Below, piece by piece: positions 61,022-64,000 of a stretch of DNA of 64,000 bases; the stretch's first letter is position 1, and the number at the start of each line of letters is the position of its first letter. Source of the stretch: Flemingiibacterium sp045635785 (lineage in GTDB: Bacteria; Bacillota; Clostridia; Oscillospirales; CAG-272); assembly GCA_045635785.1 (NCBI GenBank), contig JAZTWJ010000052.1:7032-71031 (forward strand), in the 5' to 3' direction. The translations under genes and the position numbers were made by a program. Under the pieces are notes generated by a model that was not told where the DNA came from, made no database searches, and was given only the letters and a program-made list of their open reading frames with translations.

Positions 61022-61139
61022 GCTTTCGCCGCAGCGAAAGCGACCTTTCTGCCCTTTTGGGGCTTGATTTGCGAAGCAAAACCTTGGTCAGCAACCAAAG
61101 TAGAGCCACAAAAGCAAGGCTTGAAAGTTTTTTTCAAGC
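61022..61139 (-). repeat. Array of five small hairpins between iorA and iorB
   Basis: On plus-strand coordinates: GCTTTCGC-CGCA-GCGAAAGC (61022-61041), GCCC-TTTTG-GGGC (61051-61063), TTTGC-GAA-GCAAA (61068-61080), TTGGT/ACCAA (61084-61098) and GCTTGAAA-GTTTT-TTTCAAGC (61119-61139). GAAAGG (minus strand, 61049-61044) lies between the first two, and the first hairpin is the SD-hairpin-ATG module of iorB with 13 nt to ATG 61008. Confidence 0.6.
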
Positions 61140-61150
61140 TTTCTTCATCG

Positions 61151-62929
61151 TCAGTGGATCCTGCCCACTTTGCAGATCTGCTTGCAGAGTCCGCAGCCGG
61201 TGCAGAGGGTGTCGTTGATCTTCGCCTTGCCGTTTTCGATGAAGATGGCGGGACAGCCGATCTCCTTCACACAGCGCATACAGCCGATGCAATCCACGAT
61301 CTCGCAGGGCTTTTCCGGCTTCACAAGTGCAATGCAGGGGGATTCGAAAATGACAACGCTCACGCCTTCCGATGCGTAGGCACGCTTGATGGCATCCACC
61401 GCTTTGTCAAGCTCCAGCGGATTGACGCGCTCCACAAAGCTGACATTCAGCGCGCGAACCACCGCTTCAATGCTGATTTTTTCCGATTGCGTGTCCATCA
61501 TGGTCACACCGATGCCCGGATGAGGCTGATGCCCCGTCATCGCCGTGGTGGAGTTGTCGAGAATGATGACGGTGATTTGATTGTTGTTGTAAACCGCGTT
61601 GGCAATGCCTGTCATGCCCGAGGCAAAGAAGGTGCTGTCGCCTACAAAGGCGAATGCAAGCGTATCAGGCTCCGCTTTTTTGATGCCCTGTGCCACGGTG
61701 ATGCCGCCGCCCATGCAAAGGCAGGTATCCGTAGTTTCCAGCGGCTTGGCATTTCCCAGCGTATAGCAGCCGATGTCGCCGCAGTAGACCGCCTTTTTGC
61801 CCGAAGCCTTCGCGGCGCATTTGACCGCATAGAAGGACGCGCGGTGCGGGCATCCCGCGCAGAGGACGGGCGGCCGTGCGGGAAGATTTTCCAAAGCGGA
61901 AGCAGCGGATGCTTCAAGCGCAATTCCCGCAAATTTTGCGATATATTCCTTGACCGCATCATATTTGAGCTCGCCGGCGGGAAGGATAAAGCCGTCGTTT
62001 TTTCCGCTGATTTTCAGCTTCAGACCAAACTCTCCTGCCGTGCGGATGAGCTGCTCCTCAATGACTGCGTCCAACTCCTCCAACACGAGGATACGATCGG
62101 TGCTTTCGATAAATTCTTTTTCGAGCATCTTCGGTGCGGGGAACACCGCGCCGATTTTCAGCACAGTTGTGTCCACTCCCAACTCGGCGATCACATCCTT
62201 TGCGATGGCATAGGTCACGCCGCCTGCCGCGATGCCGAGCTTGCCGCTTCCTTCGATGCGGTTGAAGGAGATCTTATCAAATTCCGCCACAATATCCGCC
62301 TGAGAGTGCTCGATCTCAAGATGCCGTCTGTAGGCAAGCGGTGGGAAGATGCAGAAGCGAGGATCCTTTACAAAGCCCTCGGGCGTATATTCATAGCGCG
62401 GCGCATCGCATTCGATGGGCGCGGAAGCATGGCAGACCTTTGTGGTCGGGCGCACAATGACGGGGAGTCCCACACGCTCGGAGAGGTCAAAGGCGTACTT
62501 TGTCATCTCATAGGCTTCCTCGGGAGAGGACGGATCCAAAACGGGGATGTTGGCATATTCACCGAAATGACGGGTATCCTGCTCAGTTTGGGAGGAGATC
62601 GGACCCGGATCGTCAGCCACCAGCACCACCATGCCGCCCTTGACGCCTACGGTGGCAAGGCACATCAGCGGATCGGAAGCCACATTCAGTCCCACCTGCT
62701 TCATGGTGACCATAGTGCGAAGTCCGCAGTAGGAAGCGCCCGCAGCCACTTCCATTGCCGCCTTTTCGTTGGTGGACCACTCCACGTTGATGGATTTGTC
62801 CTTGTTGAATTTTGCCACCGTCTGCAAGACCTCGGTGGATGGCGTTCCGGGATAACCCGTCACCACTCTGACGCCTGCGGCGATGGCACCCAGCGCAATG
62901 GCGCCGTTGCCAAGCTGAATTTGTTTCAT
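61151..62929 (-). CDS. iorA: Indolepyruvate:ferredoxin oxidoreductase alpha subunit
   Basis: 592 aa. N-terminal pyrimidine-binding domain (GYPGTPSTEVLQT; EWSTNEKAAMEVAAG), central CxxC in LCAGCPHR, TPP-binding domain with GDSTFFASGMTG and DNSTTAMTGHQPHPG, and a C-terminal two-[4Fe-4S] ferredoxin domain (CIGCMRCVKEIGCP; CTGCGLCKQIC). GAAAGG lies 9 nt before the ATG. It converts aromatic 2-oxoacids to acyl-CoA with reduced ferredoxin. Confidence 0.96.
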   Translation of the reverse strand: MKQIQLGNGAIALGAIAAGVRVVTGYPGTPSTEVLQTVAKFNKDKSINVEWSTNEKAAMEVAAGASYCGLRTMVTMKQVGLNVASDPLMCLATVGVKGGMVVLVADDPGPISSQTEQDTRHFGEYANIPVLDPSSPEEAYEMTKYAFDLSERVGLPVIVRPTTKVCHASAPIECDAPRYEYTPEGFVKDPRFCIFPPLAYRRHLEIEHSQADIVAEFDKISFNRIEGSGKLGIAAGGVTYAIAKDVIAELGVDTTVLKIGAVFPAPKMLEKEFIESTDRILVLEELDAVIEEQLIRTAGEFGLKLKISGKNDGFILPAGELKYDAVKEYIAKFAGIALEASAASALENLPARPPVLCAGCPHRASFYAVKCAAKASGKKAVYCGDIGCYTLGNAKPLETTDTCLCMGGGITVAQGIKKAEPDTLAFAFVGDSTFFASGMTGIANAVYNNNQITVIILDNSTTAMTGHQPHPGIGVTMMDTQSEKISIEAVVRALNVSFVERVNPLELDKAVDAIKRAYASEGVSVVIFESPCIALVKPEKPCEIVDCIGCMRCVKEIGCPAIFIENGKAKINDTLCTGCGLCKQICKVGRIH

Positions 62930-62993
62930 TTGGGTGATCCTTTCGGTATATCGTTACGCAGAACCATTCGCTTCGAGGGAGAAAGCTCTCTAC

Positions 62994-63058
62994 AAAAAAT
63001 CTGTCCTTTGAGACTTCAAAGGACAGACGCAACATACGTTATATCTGCGGTTCCATCT
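62994..63058 (-). promoter_or_regulatory. Attenuator-like leader of the ior operon with T-box-like motif
   Basis: The minus-strand leader starts about 63058. TGGAACC (63055-63049) precedes CGCA, which can pair with a later TGCG. A perfect terminator follows: CTGTCCTTTGA-AGTC-TCAAAGGACAG (63026-63001) plus TTTTTT. The short upstream helices overlap the terminator's 5' arm. This resembles the 3' end of a T-box, but no stem I or specifier is present. Confidence 0.6.
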
Positions 63059-63065
63059 TGTAACC

Positions 63066-63094
63066 ATTATAACAGAAAAGCGGTGCTTTGTCAA
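63066..63094 (-). promoter_or_regulatory. Consensus promoter of the ior operon
   Basis: On the minus strand TTGACA (63094-63089) and TATAAT (63071-63066) are exactly 17 nt apart, a near-perfect sigma-A promoter. Confidence 0.85.
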
Positions 63095-63181
63095 TATAAT
63101 CCGCGAAAAAGTGCAGATATCGGCCAATGTCATTTAGATAAAGCATATCCCGTTTAGATAAATTTTTTAGCCTATAACAGA

Positions 63182-63217
63182 AAGCAGATCCTCATTTTTC
63201 AGAGAATCTGCTTTTTT
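63182..63217. terminator. Intrinsic terminator hairpin
   Basis: AAGCAGAT (63182-63189) pairs with ATCTGCTT (63206-63213), and a T run follows on the plus strand. It sits just after the stop of the minus-strand gene ending at 63219 and would end that transcript too, though less efficiently. 63095-63181 shows nothing else. Confidence 0.7.
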
Positions 63218-63218
63218 A

Positions 63219-64000
63219 TTATTTGATTTGACAGCTGAATACAGCTGTTTTATAGCCGAACCGGGCAGAATCGAATTTGCCGCTTTTACTGCTTTCTCTA
63301 ACAAATGGTGTCTGTATATTATCGAAAGGCAGTGCCCCCTTGGCAAGTGCCGCATTCGTGATAAACTTGAATACATATTGGTACAATTCTTCACTTTCGT
63401 GTTCTTTAAACATCGTGGTAGTCACACAGTTGTTGATCACAAATCCATGTACACTTTGGAGCCCTCCGAGACTGATGCCTACCATCTCGTCTTGATAAAA
63501 GATTGCAAATCCGAAAACTGAGTGTTCCTCGTTTCCGAGAACATCGCGCTGGTAGAGCTCCTGCTTCATATGGGGAATATATTGTGTGAAACATCCCTTT
63601 TTATCGCAAAATGAACGGACAGTATCGTAATTCTCATATTTGATCATACGCACTTCATAACCATCAGGCGGTGTGATCTGATATGGTTCACCGGTATAAT
63701 ACCGTTCTTCGTACCGTTTGATCACGGAAATATTTACTCCAAATTCTGCGAGTGAATCCACAATAACACGGTCATCATCCAGCGTATAAATGTTCATATC
63801 AAATCGATCGTCAGAAAATGTTTTCAGATAACCGGCGATTTTTTCGTAATTGTCGCATACGATATCACCCATGAATCTGCCGTCCCATTCCGTAAACCAA
63901 ATGAATCCGTCACGGAAGTCCTCGCCGCTGTACAGAGCTGCACCTCCGTTTACCCGACAGCATATGGCAACATAACCGTATTTCAGTGCGTTGCTTTCCA
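63219..64000 (-). CDS. Hypothetical GNAT-like protein, N-terminus cut by window edge
   Basis: About 260 residues are visible. The frame is open past the ATG at 63872 to the window edge (visible start ESNALKYGYVAICC), so that ATG is not the true start. The C-terminal part (YEVRMIKYENYDTVRSFC, FGFAIFYQDEMVGISLGG, FDSARFGYKTAVFSCQ) has the feel of an acetyltransferase fold, but no clear acetyl-CoA loop is seen. Base composition looks more AT-rich than its neighbours, so recent transfer is possible. Confidence 0.55.
   Translation of the reverse strand, partial: ESNALKYGYVAICCRVNGGAALYSGEDFRDGFIWFTEWDGRFMGDIVCDNYEKIAGYLKTFSDDRFDMNIYTLDDDRVIVDSLAEFGVNISVIKRYEERYYTGEPYQITPPDGYEVRMIKYENYDTVRSFCDKKGCFTQYIPHMKQELYQRDVLGNEEHSVFGFAIFYQDEMVGISLGGLQSVHGFVINNCVTTTMFKEHESEELYQYVFKFITNAALAKGALPFDNIQTPFVRESSKSGKFDSARFGYKTAVFSCQIK

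Noticed and set aside
61019..63157. A 712-codon open frame on the plus strand opposite iorA and iorB
   Set aside because: It is exactly antisense to two well conserved genes, its translation has no recognisable domain, and it arises from codon bias in the genes below it.
1..64000. tRNA, rRNA or CRISPR loci
   Set aside because: No T-loop consensus (GGTTCGAATCC type), rRNA conserved blocks or regularly spaced repeats were seen on either strand.

Overview
The window is chromosomal DNA from a spore-forming Clostridia-type Firmicute, probably an uncultured gut lineage. The evidence is a SpoIIE phosphatase gene, a stand-alone Spo0A effector domain, Noc/ParA/ParB, RemB, NfnAB, an indolepyruvate:ferredoxin oxidoreductase operon, Gram-positive gene order around dnaA, and Shine-Dalgarno sequences of the AGAAAGGAGG type. 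No tRNA, rRNA, CRISPR array, insertion sequence or prophage was seen. The order and genus cannot be fixed from sequence alone.

The centre of the window is the replication origin. dnaA-dnaN-recF-remB-gyrB-gyrA-(lipoprotein)-recA-recX-rimO-pgsA runs leftward (52.3 to 38.5 kb, minus strand). rpmH-rnpA-yidD-yidC-jag-mnmE runs rightward (52.7 to 57.3 kb). The dnaA-dnaN gap (50338-50876) holds a cluster of DnaA boxes, a run of TAG/CAG triplets that look like DnaA-trios, and an AT-rich tract. A second small DnaA-box cluster lies between gyrB and gyrA. The usual mnmE-mnmG neighbourhood is broken: mnmG-rsmG-noc-parS-parA-parB-serS lies on the other side of the origin (30.0 to 36.9 kb) on the plus strand, so it is transcribed toward the origin.

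Left part: 0-5.7 kb (minus) has ymdB, an oxidoreductase, rarA, recG and proB. 5.9-10.3 kb (plus) has a U32 peptidase, dut, a DUF4321 protein, maf and an MreB-like gene. A Spo0A C-terminal-domain protein (minus) follows, then an UxuB-like reductase, then an MBOAT/DHHW pair likely to O-acylate an exported polymer. nth and spoIIE are on the minus strand. 18.5-30 kb carries nfnAB, an MGS-like protein that has lost catalytic residues, a MinD-like ATPase, glyA, cinA, a galactokinase-family gene, walJ, rlmH and a WG-repeat protein. The right end (58.4-63.1 kb, minus) is an operon of iorA-iorB-paaK-nucleoside phosphorylase, driven by a good promoter followed by an attenuator-like terminator. The last gene is cut by the window edge.

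The most unusual signal is in the untranslated regions. At five genes (nfnA, noc, pgsA, gyrB, iorB) a compact hairpin sits exactly between a GAAAGG Shine-Dalgarno and the start codon. In all five, 12-13 nt separate the hairpin from the ATG, so folding the hairpin restores normal spacing. Other genes (rpmH, yidC, mnmG, cinA, the iorA-iorB gap) also carry hairpins near their starts.
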